From the NCBI GenBank assembly GCA_900100095.1, contig FMTN01000009.1, positions 1-64,000 of the forward strand: 64,000 nucleotides of DNA. The letters run 5' to 3'. The position numbers and the translations under genes were made by a program. Positions 39,194-47,996 of the stretch are shown in pieces. Origin of the DNA: Lachnospiraceae bacterium C10 (lineage in GTDB: Bacteria; Bacillota; Clostridia; Lachnospirales; Lachnospiraceae). Below the pieces are notes generated by a model. It saw nothing but the letters and a program-made list of their open reading frames with translations, was not told the DNA's origin and did not search any database. Position 1 is the stretch's first letter; each line of letters starts with the position of its first letter.

Positions 39194-40183
39194 ATGGGAA
39201 GAGAAACCTATCGTGAACAAGAAAAATTCTCTTACGATTATATAGCTTCGCTATTATCGAACCGCCTTTTGAAATACGAACAGGAGAATACCGCCAGCAA
39301 GCTTATTTCTCTTCTGGTTCAACTGTTCACGAATATCGGTCTCTCGATCAACGGTGAGGATGATGCTTCGCTGTTAACCGGCCATATTCTTCCTCTTCAG
39401 CAAACGCAGGAACTGTTAAACCTCATACACCAGCAGGGCGACTCCTCTCCTGAATGGATTTTTGCCAAGCAGGTGGAACTTGCCTTCCTCACGCCTGATA
39501 TCCTGATTTCAGACCGTGAAGAGAATATGAATCTTGTCTATGACTGGATCGTAAAGGAAGAGGCTTATAACAATAATATATTTATGGATGAGCAGGCTGC
39601 CAAGATTGAACGGCTCTCCTCCACGAAGAGCTTTTTATACCGCATAAATGAATCGGCTCACTCAGCAGAATTTCAGAATCTCGTGGATGCCTTTCAGCTT
39701 GCACACAAAGCCATCGGTCATGATGAGAAGGTTGCACGGGTCAAAGAAATGAAGCTGTCAGCCATCCTCTATATTGATAAGACAAAGAAGTCAAATGTTT
39801 TTTCCAATCTGACGGGAATTGCAAGGGAACGTATCGTCTTTGCGAATGATCTGATCCGTTTCGCCAGTGATTTCCGGCTGGATCCTAGAAGCAGTGATTA
39901 TCAGATTGCCATGGGAAATATCATCGGCAACCGTGATGATTATGTCAAAGAAGAGATTATCAATCAGCTTCTTGAAAACACCAAGGTCTCAGAGGATGAT
40001 CTTGTTGTCCGCAGCTTTTTAAAGCACTATTTTAATAAAGATGAACTGTTGCAGGCTATCAAACAATACGAGAACGGCATTCTGAACGGTTTTGCCTTAA
40101 GAGCCTTCTATGATGTGGCCAATTATACCAACGAACAGAAAATCAAACAGATGGTATCCCGACCTGTTGCTTACATTGTCTAA
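39194..40183 (+). CDS. Uncharacterised 329-aa protein
   Basis: Soluble, mainly alpha-helical, no signal peptide or membrane segment, SD GAAGGAG. Segments 'SHSAEFQNLVDAFQLAHKAIGHDEK'-like 'AHSAEFQNLVDAFQLAHKAI' and 'NQLLENTKVSEDDLVVRSFL' suggest a helical-repeat or coiled-coil protein. I do not recognise the family. It is divergent from adh and ends at a strong terminator, so it is monocistronic. Function unknown. Confidence 0.75.
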   Translation: MGRETYREQEKFSYDYIASLLSNRLLKYEQENTASKLISLLVQLFTNIGLSINGEDDASLLTGHILPLQQTQELLNLIHQQGDSSPEWIFAKQVELAFLTPDILISDREENMNLVYDWIVKEEAYNNNIFMDEQAAKIERLSSTKSFLYRINESAHSAEFQNLVDAFQLAHKAIGHDEKVARVKEMKLSAILYIDKTKKSNVFSNLTGIARERIVFANDLIRFASDFRLDPRSSDYQIAMGNIIGNRDDYVKEEIINQLLENTKVSEDDLVVRSFLKHYFNKDELLQAIKQYENGILNGFALRAFYDVANYTNEQKIKQMVSRPVAYIV

Positions 40184-40224
40184 CTACTTCCTTCCTATTT
40201 TCCATATATGGAGAGCTCTCTCCA

Positions 40225-40259
40225 AAAGGGCGCATGGAACAAAATTTCATGCGCCCTTT
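40225..40259 (+). terminator. Terminator of the 329-aa gene
   Basis: AAAGGGCGCATG pairs with CATGCGCCCTTT over 12 bp, followed by CATTATG. It lies 41 bp past the stop. Confidence 0.8.
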
Positions 40260-40299
40260 CATTATGTGTCGTGACACAGTTGAGCTCGCGAAGCGTGCG

Positions 40300-40498
40300 A
40301 AATAGAAACCACCCGCTATGCGGGTGCGCGGTGTTTGTTATACAAAAAAATCACCTTTCCGCTATAATTTTGGATGTTCAAGTCTAAATTATAACGAAAG
40401 GAAAGGTGATTTTAATGGCCAATAAGGCAAATAGTTTAGCACACACTAAATGGATGCGTAAATACCACATAGTGTTCACTCCAAAGTATAGGAGCTGA
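40300..40498 (+). mobile_element. IS200/IS605-type insertion sequence remnant (left end + tnpA start)
   Basis: A left-end-like hairpin (ACCCGC/GCGGGT, ~40310-40330) and the long tnpA leader hairpin (AAATCACCTTTCC ... GGAAAGGTGATTT, 40348-40412) precede an ATG at 40415. It reads MANKANSLAHTKWMRKYHIV FTPKYRS and stops at 40496. 'KYHIVFTPKYR' is the N-terminal signature of the Y1 (HUH) transposase TnpA. The remaining ~110 residues, including the HUH motif and catalytic Tyr, are gone. Confidence 0.88.
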
Positions 40499-40542
40499 CA
40501 AGCTGATATTTTGTATATCAACATTACTACCATGATAAAGAA

Positions 40543-40761
40543 TCATATAGTTCCTCCATTTCTCCGGCAAAGAGCTTGTAAATCTTCAACCACATTATCA
40601 AATGATAAAAGATGCTCTTCTTCATAGAAATCCTTCAGGAACTCTATTCCCTTGAAATCTCGAAGATATCTATATGCTTCTTTAACATTCATATTAAAAG
40701 CTTCAGCAAACTCATTAACACATGCAACTGTATAATTTATCAATCTTCTCTGATAGCTCAT
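40543..40761 (-). CDS. DUF3791-like small protein
   Basis: 72 residues. 'LINYTVACVNEFAEAFNMNVKEAYRYLRDFKGIEFLKDFYEEEHLLSFDNVVEDL' follows the pattern of DUF3791 proteins, which are usually encoded beside a DUF3990 (ADP-ribosyltransferase-like) partner as a putative toxin-antitoxin pair. No DUF3990 gene is visible here; the IS200 remnant lies next to its 3' end, so the partner may have been lost. SD GAGGAAAT. Confidence 0.6.
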   Translation of the reverse strand: MSYQRRLINYTVACVNEFAEAFNMNVKEAYRYLRDFKGIEFLKDFYEEEHLLSFDNVVEDLQALCRRNGGTI

Positions 40762-40880
40762 AGCATTTCCTCTTCTAACAATCTTCTATTTAATAATACC
40801 ATTACCTATTGTATTTATCTACTTGTTTGGTCTTTCTGCAATCATCAAATTACATATATCTCAAATCGCCTGAAGTAATA

Positions 40881-41079
40881 TCCACTCTTCTTCTCACCGG
40901 TTGCGGACATACTGCCTCTGACGAGTATAAGATCATCGCAGATGGTATCTTCTATCAGGATAAAGTGATCGGAACCATCACACTTGACACCAATGAGAGG
41001 AAAGCAGCAACACGACAGCAAATATTATTCCAACGATACCGAAGCATTTCTCAAGGAATATGCATCCGATATGGAATAA
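40881..41079 (+). pseudogene. Lipoprotein-like gene scrap, frameshifted
   Basis: STLLLTGCGHTASDEYKIIA, a lipobox-like LLTGC followed by 'DGIFYQDKVIGTITLDTNERKAA', then a frame change to 'HDSKYYSNDTEAFLKEYASDME' and a stop at 41077-41079. There is no start codon. It is followed by a terminator at 41102, so a real gene once ended here. Family unknown. Confidence 0.5.
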
Positions 41080-41101
41080 TACGTGAAAAGCACAACCTAA
41101 C

Positions 41102-41143
41102 ACAGGGCTTCGCTTCAGACTTTTCTCTGAAGCGAAGCCCTGT
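41102..41143 (+). terminator. Strong hairpin terminator
   Basis: ACAGGGCTTCGCTTCAGA pairs perfectly with its complement (18 bp, ~6-nt loop), followed by TCTATTATGCTTTT. It is 23 bp past the lipoprotein scrap. Confidence 0.75.
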
Positions 41144-41223
41144 TCTATTATGCTTTTGTCTTTGTCGCCTTTTTGATCTTATCGATTACAATTTCAAGTG
41201 TCTTGATCCTTACCACTATTTAA

Positions 41224-41472
41224 TCATAACCTTTTAAGAGGGGCTCCCACCAATTGTTCAGGCGGTTCTACCGGAAGATTTACAACAGGTTCCCTCTCAT
41301 CATCAAATATTATATACTCGTCATCTTTCTTTGGTGTATGCTGCGTGTTTGATTTTTTCTTATTTTCCGTATTTCGGGATGCTATATCATGATTTGCTGT
41401 AAAATAGATTGAGCCAAGACACATCAAGCCAAGACATCCTGTTACCAGAAGAGCCTGTACATATTTCTTCAT
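41224..41472 (-). CDS. Small secreted or membrane-anchored protein
   Basis: 82 residues from the ATG at 41472 (SD GGGAGGTG; an ATG at 41487 lies before the SD). An N-terminal hydrophobic segment (MKKYVQALLVTGCLGLMCLGSIYF) may be a signal anchor or lipoprotein signal. The rest is acidic and Pro-rich ('DDEYIIFDDEREPVVNLPVEPPEQ'). No family recognised. Upstream (to 41741) the minus strand has secreted-protein debris. Confidence 0.55.
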   Translation of the reverse strand: MKKYVQALLVTGCLGLMCLGSIYFTANHDIASRNTENKKKSNTQHTPKKDDEYIIFDDEREPVVNLPVEPPEQLVGAPLKRL

Positions 41473-41520
41473 TAATACACCTCCCATGGCTTAAATGGAA
41501 CATCCAGTGTTCTTAACACA

Positions 41521-41622
41521 TTATCGGTAAGTCCCTCTATAGCCATCTATCCTGAGCACTTTGTAATACCAAACTGTCGTATTAGGTTCGGCATTGATTA
41601 CATATTCTGAATTCACTACCAT
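41521..41622 (-). pseudogene. Possible C-terminal scrap of a secreted protein
   Basis: The minus strand encodes NSEYVINAEPNTTVWYYKVL then RIDGYRGTYR and a stop at 41521. The composition is beta-rich, like the end of a surface-protein domain. It has no SD, start or upstream domain, so it is listed only as a remnant. Confidence 0.3.
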
Positions 41623-41691
41623 GAATCATCACACAACAGGCCAGGGATTTCAATCTTTTTCTGTCTATTCTGCGCATCTAACATCCATGTG

Positions 41692-41719
41692 AATCGAGTA
41701 GGCTGACTCCTACTCGATT
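41692..41719. other. Perfect hairpin between genes
   Basis: AATCGAGTAGG pairs with CCTACTCGATT (11 bp, 6-nt loop). It lies 23 bp past the stop of the AI-2E transporter gene. No T-tract on either side, so if it is a terminator it is atypical. Confidence 0.5.
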
Positions 41720-41741
41720 TCTACTCTGTTTCACTTTTCCT

Positions 41742-42866
41742 TTACTCTTTGCTCTCATTCTCATCCTGTTTCGCCAGTAGATCACGAATCATGTAGGTGA
41801 TGATTGCCGCAATCGGAATTGCCAGCAGAATTCCTGCCACGCCAAACATTCGTCCCAATACAATAATCGCAACCAGAACCCATACAGATGGGACACTAAG
41901 TGCGCTTCCGTAGAACTTCGGCTTAATAACATAACCGTCCACGGTCTGAATCACTACCGTAAATAACAAGAACGGTATCACAGCGATCGGTTTCACCAAA
42001 AACAGAATAAATGCTCCGATCAGGGCTCCAACGATCGGTCCGAAGGTCGGTGCAAGATTGGTCACACCTACTACAACGGAGATCAATGCCACATACGGCA
42101 TCCTTGCAATCAGCATAAAGACTGCATTTGAGCAGCCTACGATCATAGAATCAATCACTTCGCAGACAATGTATTTGGAAAAAATAACATTCACCCTTGC
42201 AAAGGCAGTGTGACTTTTAGCATGTGCTGCTTTCGGAACAACCATATGATAAATTTTACGTACGCCGGCAAGCAGTTCCTTCTTTGCAAAAAGGAAGTAG
42301 ATGGCGATAATAAAAGCCAATACCCAGGATGCCAGCTGGCTGCCCGCATTCGTCACCTTTTCCAGAATGGCGGAGGAATTCTCATTATAATACTCTCTGA
42401 AACGGGACATGGCAGAATTCATTGTCCGACTGATGTCCGAAGCATTCACCTTCGAATGTCCGCCCATACGACCGGTAAAGGATTGTACCATCTCCGACAG
42501 CTGCCTCTCATAGGTGCTCCAGTTGGATATGATATCCGTTACGGATTTGACAAGAGACGGAATCAGTGCAAGTGTCAATAACACAATAAGTGTCAGGACA
42601 ATTGCAATGGTAACTCCCACCGCGACAACTCTTCTTGGCTTTTCACTCAGCTTTCCCGCCAGAATCCGCTCTACGTATTTCACTAAAAAATCCATAATAT
42701 AAGCAAGAATTACACCGTAGATCACCGGCGTAAAATAGCCGATAAACGTTGCAATTCCGCTCAATATCACATTCAAATGACTGATCAGGGTATAAAAAAG
42801 CACCGCTGCACAAAGTGCAAAGGTATAACTACCCCATTTTGTCTCTCTCCACTTAAGCCACTTCAT
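41742..42866 (-). CDS. AI-2E/UPF0118 family transporter
   Basis: 374 residues, eight membrane segments with the family arrangement: an N-terminal pair, a long extracytoplasmic loop (~105-185), and the C-terminal signature 'GVTNLAPTFGPIVGALIGAF' with 'DGYVIKPKFYGSALSVPSVWVLVAI'. Members include the AI-2 exporter TqsA and Na+/H+ antiporters; which applies here cannot be told. Leftward, after an ABC-F gene, with the repeat module between them. Confidence 0.9.
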   Translation of the reverse strand: MKWLKWRETKWGSYTFALCAAVLFYTLISHLNVILSGIATFIGYFTPVIYGVILAYIMDFLVKYVERILAGKLSEKPRRVVAVGVTIAIVLTLIVLLTLALIPSLVKSVTDIISNWSTYERQLSEMVQSFTGRMGGHSKVNASDISRTMNSAMSRFREYYNENSSAILEKVTNAGSQLASWVLAFIIAIYFLFAKKELLAGVRKIYHMVVPKAAHAKSHTAFARVNVIFSKYIVCEVIDSMIVGCSNAVFMLIARMPYVALISVVVGVTNLAPTFGPIVGALIGAFILFLVKPIAVIPFLLFTVVIQTVDGYVIKPKFYGSALSVPSVWVLVAIIVLGRMFGVAGILLAIPIAAIITYMIRDLLAKQDENESKE

Positions 42867-42890
42867 TTATAGCACCCCTTTTCATAACAT

Positions 42891-42920
42891 AGTCGGAGCT
42901 TGTACCCCGACTGAGTTAAA
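42891..42920. repeat. Partial copy of the dispersed palindromic element
   Basis: AGTCGGAGCTTGTACCCCGACTGAGTTAAA matches the terminal module of the full copies (9925-9960 reversed; 30026-30050). Its TTTAA overlaps the stop codon of the ABC-F gene at 42916, so the gene's end and the repeat are fused. Confidence 0.9.
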
Positions 42921-44472
42921 TCACTTTCGTTGTCCACTTGGAACAATCCCATATATCCGTCGCAAGATCTTCATAGAAATCCGGCTCGTGACATACCATA
43001 AGTATACTGCCCTTATACGATTTCAGCGCGCTTTTCAACTGGTTTTTGGCCTCGACATCCAAATGGTTCGTCGGCTCGTCCAAAACCAGAAGATTGGACG
43101 GACGGTTTAAAATCTTACACAGACGAACCTTCGCCTGTTCTCCTCCGGAAAGAACCCGGATCTGGCTTTCAATATGTTTGGTCGTAAGGCCGCATTTTGC
43201 AAGTGCAGCTCGAACCTCCTGCTGATTGAAAGACGGAAATTCGTTCCAGATCTCCTCGATACAGGTGTTGGAATTGTTTGCAGAACTCTCCTGTTCAAAA
43301 TAGCCGATTTCCAGATGCCGATCCAGTTCCACTTCACCGGCAACCGGAGATATCAGGCCTAAAATACTTTTCAAAAGGGTGGACTTTCCAATTCCATTGG
43401 CACCGGTCAATACGATCCGGCTTCCCCTCTCGACCTCAAAGGACAGCGGGGATGAAAGCGGTTCCTCATAACCGATGACAAGATCCTTTGCCGTAATCAT
43501 AAATTTCCCCGGAGCCTTGGAATAAAGAAAATCAAATTCCGGCTTCGGCTTCTCGGTCACCTTCTCGATACGCTCCATCTTATCCAGCTTCTTCTGTCTG
43601 GACATGGCCATATTACGCGTTGCAACCCTTGCCTTGTTACGTGCCACAAAATCCTCCAGCTGAGCGATCTCCTTCTGCTGGCGTATATAAGCCGCTTCCT
43701 GCTGGGCCTTCTGAACGGCAAGCACTTCCTGGAAATGCTCGTAACTTCCCGGATAACGGTTGAGTTTACAATCACTCATATGGTAGATGATGTTAACTAC
43801 GCTATCCAGGAACGGCACATCATGAGAGATCAGAATGAAGGCGTTTTCATATTCTTCAAGATAGCGGCGCAACCATACAATATGCTCCACATCCAGATGG
43901 TTCGTCGGCTCATCCAACAGAAGAATTTCCGGCTTTTCCAGCAGAAGTTTCGCCAGAAGCACCTTCGTTCTCTGTCCTCCGGATAATTCGGACACATCCC
44001 GGTCCAGTCCAATGTCCATAAGGCCCAAGGCTCTTGCCACCTCACTTACCTTCGCATCAATCAGATAGAAGTCATGCACCGTAAGCAGGTCCTGTATCTC
44101 ACTGGTCTCCTCCATATAGGAAGCCATCTCATCCTCTGACGCTTCCGCCATGCGTTCATAGAGCTGGTTTGCCCGCTCTTCCAATTGAAAAAGCCAGTCG
44201 AATGCACTTTTTAAAATGTCTTCGATGGTCTTTCCCGGCTCTAACACAGCATGCTGATCAAGATAACCGACACGAACATTCTTTGACCATTCCACCTTTC
44301 CCTCATCCGGCATCTGCTTGCCGGTAATGATGCTCATGAAGGTGGACTTTCCCTCACCGTTTGCTCCCACAAGACCGATATGCTCTCCTTTTAACAGGCG
44401 AAAGGATACATCATCAAAGATCTGACGGTCACCAAATCCGTGGGTCAAATGCTCTACATTTAAAATACTCAT
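42916..44472 (-). CDS. ABC-F family ATPase
   Basis: 518 residues from the ATG at 44472 (SD AAAAGGA; an earlier in-frame ATG would add 14 non-family residues). Two ABC domains, no membrane segments: Walker A 'GANGEGKSTFMS' and 'GANGIGKSTLLK'; signatures 'LSGGQRTKVLLAKLL' and 'LSGGEQAKVRLCKIL'; Walker B 'LLLDEPTNHLD' and 'LVLDEPTNHLD'. An interdomain linker (~235-315) is rich in charged helices. ABC-F proteins act on ribosomes (translation factors or antibiotic protection). The specific role is unknown. The last codon and stop border the repeat module. Confidence 0.93.
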   Translation of the reverse strand: MSILNVEHLTHGFGDRQIFDDVSFRLLKGEHIGLVGANGEGKSTFMSIITGKQMPDEGKVEWSKNVRVGYLDQHAVLEPGKTIEDILKSAFDWLFQLEERANQLYERMAEASEDEMASYMEETSEIQDLLTVHDFYLIDAKVSEVARALGLMDIGLDRDVSELSGGQRTKVLLAKLLLEKPEILLLDEPTNHLDVEHIVWLRRYLEEYENAFILISHDVPFLDSVVNIIYHMSDCKLNRYPGSYEHFQEVLAVQKAQQEAAYIRQQKEIAQLEDFVARNKARVATRNMAMSRQKKLDKMERIEKVTEKPKPEFDFLYSKAPGKFMITAKDLVIGYEEPLSSPLSFEVERGSRIVLTGANGIGKSTLLKSILGLISPVAGEVELDRHLEIGYFEQESSANNSNTCIEEIWNEFPSFNQQEVRAALAKCGLTTKHIESQIRVLSGGEQAKVRLCKILNRPSNLLVLDEPTNHLDVEAKNQLKSALKSYKGSILMVCHEPDFYEDLATDIWDCSKWTTKVI

Positions 44473-44491
44473 TCTATCGTCCTTTTCTAAT

Positions 44492-45415
44492 TCATGCTTT
44501 TTCTGTTGATACAAGGGAGGCTGTCAGAATGGACACAAATATGATAACACATCCTGACAATTCCCTGCCCGACAATGTCTGTCCCAGCACAATCCAGCCG
44601 GCCAGGGCAGAGAACACGCTCTCACAGCACATCGCAATACTTGCCAGCGTCGCAGACAAGTGCTTCTGTACCACCACCTGAAGTGTATAGGCCACGCAGC
44701 CACTAAAAACTGCAGCATATAAAATGGAACCGGTTGCAGCCCGCAGAGATACCAGAGACAGTTTCTCAGTCCAAAGCATACCAACCGTTGCAAAAACAGC
44801 TTCTACCAGAAACATGCCAGCCGCAAGTGTCGGCCCGTAGACGCCATGGCTGAAATGACTGACACATAAAATCTGAAAGGTAAACAGTAACGCCGACACC
44901 AGAGTAATCATATCCCCAAATCCCAGGGAATATCCGTCTTTCATACATAACAGGTACAGTCCGACCACACTCAGTCCCACGCAGGCAAACACCAGAGGGC
45001 GTACCTTTTTCCCGAAGAACAAAGAAAGAACCGGGACAAGCACCACATACATAGCGGTCAAAAATCCGGACTTTGCTGTTGTGGTATAAGCAATTCCCAC
45101 CTGTTGCGCCGCACTTGCTGCAAACAAAAAGAAACCGCAACAAAGGCTGCCGAGGATGATATGTCGCCTTCTCGCCTTCGTTGCAGGTACATGGTCTTTC
45201 TTTTTCTTCTGCCAAAAACCGATTCCCTGAATCATCAGAGCCATCAGAAAAAAGGAAATCCAGCTTCTTCCTGCCAGATAGGTATATGCCCCTACATGCT
45301 CAGCTCCCTTACTCTGGGCGACAAAGGTCGTACCCCAGAAAAAAGCCGCCAGCATCATAAGGAACATATAAAAAGATTGTGCCTTGTGTTTCTGTTCTTG
45401 TGCTGTATTTTTCAT
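44492..45415 (-). CDS. DMT-superfamily (EamA) transporter
   Basis: 307 residues from the ATG at 45415 (an earlier ATG at 45472 would add a non-conserved Cys-rich stretch). Ten membrane segments in two EamA repeats ('FLMMLAAFFWGTTFVAQSKGAEHVG', 'LSATLASIAMCCESVFSALAGWIVLGQTLSGRELSGCVIIFVSI'). It exports or imports small metabolites; substrate unknown. It ends 19 bp before the ABC-F gene and may be cotranscribed with it. Confidence 0.9.
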   Translation of the reverse strand: MKNTAQEQKHKAQSFYMFLMMLAAFFWGTTFVAQSKGAEHVGAYTYLAGRSWISFFLMALMIQGIGFWQKKKKDHVPATKARRRHIILGSLCCGFFLFAASAAQQVGIAYTTTAKSGFLTAMYVVLVPVLSLFFGKKVRPLVFACVGLSVVGLYLLCMKDGYSLGFGDMITLVSALLFTFQILCVSHFSHGVYGPTLAAGMFLVEAVFATVGMLWTEKLSLVSLRAATGSILYAAVFSGCVAYTLQVVVQKHLSATLASIAMCCESVFSALAGWIVLGQTLSGRELSGCVIIFVSILTASLVSTEKA

Positions 45416-45479
45416 GAAAACATAGTAACATAGCGACTTTATGCATACAACGAAGGTTTTGAAAAAAAACATTTCATGC

Positions 45480-45520
45480 TTGACATTCCTTGCTCATTAG
45501 TGTACTATTCACCTAGTACA
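45480..45520 (+). promoter_or_regulatory. Promoter and operator of the YtrA-type operon
   Basis: Consensus -35 TTGACA (45480-45485), 17-bp spacer, -10 TACTAT (45503-45508). The perfect inverted repeat TGTACTA-N6-TAGTACA (45501-45520) overlaps the -10, and GGTACAGC follows. GntR/YtrA proteins repress at such sites. Confidence 0.88.
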
Positions 45521-45554
45521 GCAGTTAACTGGTACAGCATGAAAGAAGGTGACT

Positions 45555-45926
45555 ATGGATTTTAAATCAAATGTACCGATTTATCTACAGGTCACAGCCG
45601 ATTTAAAAGCTAGGATTCTGACCGGCGAAATTCACCCGGGAGATAAGCTTCCATCTTCAAGGGAACTCGCCCTTTCCTATGAGATCAATCCGAATACAGC
45701 AGCCCGCATTTATACCGAAATGGAGCGACAGGGATTATCTTATACCAAACGTGGCATTGGAACGTTTGTGACAGAGGATACTTCCGTCCTGGAGTATCAC
45801 AGGGAACAGGAATTGAAGCGCATCCTGCATGCGTTTACATCCGAGCTTAAATCTTTTGGCTATGACACCGATGACATTCCAAACTTACTGAAGAAATACA
45901 GCGAAAAGAAAGAGGTAACCGAATGA
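45555..45926 (+). CDS. GntR-family regulator, YtrA subfamily
   Basis: 123 residues from the ATG at 45555 (SD AAGG). wHTH domain: 'VPIYLQVTADLKARILTGEIHPGDKLPSSRELALSYEINPNTAARIYTEMERQGLSYTKRGIGTFV'. The short C-terminal helical dimerisation part, without a large effector domain, defines the YtrA type. It probably represses its own operon with the ABC transporter and responds to envelope stress or antibiotics. Its stop overlaps the next ATG (ATGA). Confidence 0.93.
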   Translation: MDFKSNVPIYLQVTADLKARILTGEIHPGDKLPSSRELALSYEINPNTAARIYTEMERQGLSYTKRGIGTFVTEDTSVLEYHREQELKRILHAFTSELKSFGYDTDDIPNLLKKYSEKKEVTE

Positions 45927-46636
45927 GTGTAACTTGCACCAATATAACAAAACGTTATTTTTTCAAAACAGCCCTCAACAACGTAAGCCTGTCCTTTGAG
46001 CCGGGTCACATCTATGCGCTCCTTGGCCCGAACGGCAGTGGTAAATCAACACTGATGAAGATTTTGAGCGGGCTTACTTCAAAGGACAACGGTGAAATTA
46101 CCGTAGACGGTCATCCATTTACCTACAGGGATAAGGCATTCATCGCTTTTGCCCCGACCGAATTTATCTTCTTTGATTATATGAAGATCAAAGACGTTGC
46201 CGCCTACTATCATGACTATTTCAAAGACTTTGACCGTGCATGCTTTTTTCAGATGATTCATGAATTTTCACTGACCCCTGATATGAAGGTCCGGACACTT
46301 TCCTCCGGTATGCTCGCAAAGCTTAAGATTGCTGCCACAATGAGCCGCCAGGCAAGGCTTCTCCTTCTGGATGAACCGCTGAACGGAATTGATCTGCTGT
46401 CACGAGAGGAGATTCTTCGCACCATCCTCTCCCATGCTGATTCCTCCCGCGCCATTGTGATCTCAAGCCACATGGTAGAGGAACTGGAAGCAACCGTCGA
46501 CACCGCCATTTTCATGCAGGAGGGAAATCTTGTCCTCTGCTCGGATGTAGAAACACTCCGCGAAAAAGAGGGTATGTCAATTGTTGAGAAATACCGTCAG
46601 ATCTATGGAACAACAACGATGAAGGAGGCTATCTAA
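45923..46636 (+). CDS. ABC transporter ATP-binding protein
   Basis: 237 residues. Walker A 'LLGPNGSGKSTLMKIL', signature 'LSSGMLAKLKIAATMSRQ' (LSSGM variant), Walker B 'LLLLDEPLNGIDLL', H-loop 'AIVISSHMVEE'. Belongs to the CcmA/YtrB group of drug-export or antimicrobial-peptide transporters. It pairs with the permease 1 bp downstream, under control of the GntR gene. Confidence 0.93.
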   Translation: MSVTCTNITKRYFFKTALNNVSLSFEPGHIYALLGPNGSGKSTLMKILSGLTSKDNGEITVDGHPFTYRDKAFIAFAPTEFIFFDYMKIKDVAAYYHDYFKDFDRACFFQMIHEFSLTPDMKVRTLSSGMLAKLKIAATMSRQARLLLLDEPLNGIDLLSREEILRTILSHADSSRAIVISSHMVEELEATVDTAIFMQEGNLVLCSDVETLREKEGMSIVEKYRQIYGTTTMKEAI

Positions 46637-46637
46637 T

Positions 46638-47363
46638 ATGCTTACAACGATGAAATACGAATTTATGAAGAACCGCATCCTTTATGCTATTTCCCTTGGA
46701 ACACTTGCCCTGCTTCAGGTGGTCTACCTTGTCATGCTCCCGTTTTCCTCCATTAAGAGCAGCAACATTCTGATTCCGCTGTTCCTTATTTTTATGGCGG
46801 GAACCATCATCTTCTTTTTGATTATTATTAACGGAATCTCACTGTTCAGTCGAGATTTAAGGAGCAAGTCCGGCTACCTTGTCTATATGACACCTACACC
46901 GATTCCCTTCATCCTTTCGGCCAAGATCCTGCTGGTCTACCTTAGTTCCATTATCTTCACCCTTGGATTTTTCTTCCTGGGACTGGCAGATCTGCACCTG
47001 CTTATCCTGGCTGGCGGAAAATACTTAAAAGATGACAATGATCTGATGCCGAGAGTGATCAAGTACCTTCTGGACAACTTCTCAACCGCAGACGTTGCTC
47101 TCAAACTGTTACAGGGTGCTGTTATTGTGTTTAACTTTTTATCCACGGTATACTTCTCCATTGGATTAAGCCAGACACTCCTTCGCAACAAGCGCTTTGG
47201 CGGACTGATCAGCTTCCTTATTTTTATTGCGATTACTGTCTTTAACAGTTTCGTCAGTCACCAGATTTCCAGCAACGTTCTTACGTACATCTTCCACGTA
47301 GGTCTTGGAGTCTTCTGCTTCATCGGCACTTCCTATCTGCTCGTACGTAAAATCGATCTGTAA
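46638..47363 (+). CDS. ABC transporter permease
   Basis: 241 residues, six predicted membrane segments ('ILYAISLGTLALLQVVYLVML', 'LIPLFLIFMAGTIIFFLIIINGISL', 'FILSAKILLVYLSSIIFTLGFFFLG', and a terminal 'LTYIFHVGLGVFCFIGTSYLLV'). ABC-2-type permease for the preceding ATPase. Substrate unknown; in YtrA-type systems a cell-envelope-active antibiotic or lipid intermediate is likely. Confidence 0.85.
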   Translation: MLTTMKYEFMKNRILYAISLGTLALLQVVYLVMLPFSSIKSSNILIPLFLIFMAGTIIFFLIIINGISLFSRDLRSKSGYLVYMTPTPIPFILSAKILLVYLSSIIFTLGFFFLGLADLHLLILAGGKYLKDDNDLMPRVIKYLLDNFSTADVALKLLQGAVIVFNFLSTVYFSIGLSQTLLRNKRFGGLISFLIFIAITVFNSFVSHQISSNVLTYIFHVGLGVFCFIGTSYLLVRKIDL

Positions 47364-47427
47364 TGCACACAGCGGCATGATATGGTATGATAGCTATGTT
47401 GTAACAACATCAAAAGGAGGAGTCTAT

Positions 47428-47985
47428 ATGAATGTAACCCTGATTGTCGTTTTAGTTGTTCTTGCTGTTATCATATTATCCATGATATCCATTTATAACA
47501 GCCTGATTCGTGGGAGAAACAGTGTAGAAGAGGCATTCTCCACCATGGATGTCTACCTCAAGAAACGTTTTGATCTGATTCCAAATCTTGTCGAAACAGT
47601 GAAAGGATATGCTTCTCACGAGAAAGACACCTTAGAACGTGTCATTGCCGCAAGAAATTCCATTGCAAGTGCTGCCAACACATCCGAAAAGATCGAAGGA
47701 GAAACCGCCTTAAGTGGTGCCCTCCGTCAGATCTTCGCCCTCTCCGAGAGCTATCCTGATTTGAAAGCCAATCAAAATTTTATGGATTTATCCTCTCAGC
47801 TGAAGGCTGTGGAAGAAGACATTGCAAATGCAAGAAAATATTACAACGCTGTTGTCAAGCGTTATAACAACAACGTTATGATGTTCCCGAGCAATCTGAT
47901 TGCCGGTATGTTCCATTTTGAGAAAGCACCGATGTTTGAATTGGACGATGCTTCCGAAAGAAAAAATGTCAAAGTATCCTTCTAG
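47428..47985 (+). CDS. lemA: LemA-family protein
   Basis: 185 residues from the ATG at 47428 (SD AGGAGG); a longer in-frame start overlapping the upstream permease is rejected. N-terminal membrane helix (MNVTLIVVLVVLAVIILSMI) then an all-helical LemA domain ('RNSVEEAFSTMDVYLKKRFDLIPNLVETVKGYASHE', 'LKAVEEDIANARKYYNAVVKRYNNNVMMFPSNLIA'). Membrane-anchored, with N-terminus outside and helices in the cytosol by family precedent. Function in envelope maintenance is not firmly known. Confidence 0.94.
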   Translation: MNVTLIVVLVVLAVIILSMISIYNSLIRGRNSVEEAFSTMDVYLKKRFDLIPNLVETVKGYASHEKDTLERVIAARNSIASAANTSEKIEGETALSGALRQIFALSESYPDLKANQNFMDLSSQLKAVEEDIANARKYYNAVVKRYNNNVMMFPSNLIAGMFHFEKAPMFELDDASERKNVKVSF

Positions 47986-47996
47986 GATTACAAGGA

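Noticed and set aside
40809-41237. A 142-codon plus-strand frame
   Set aside because: It starts in non-coding sequence, runs through the terminator hairpin at 41102-41143 and only its middle is protein-like; the lipoprotein scrap at 40881-41079 is the better explanation.
43107-43986. Overlapping frames inside the first ABC-F gene
   Set aside because: Frame shadows of a gene with complete Walker and signature motifs.
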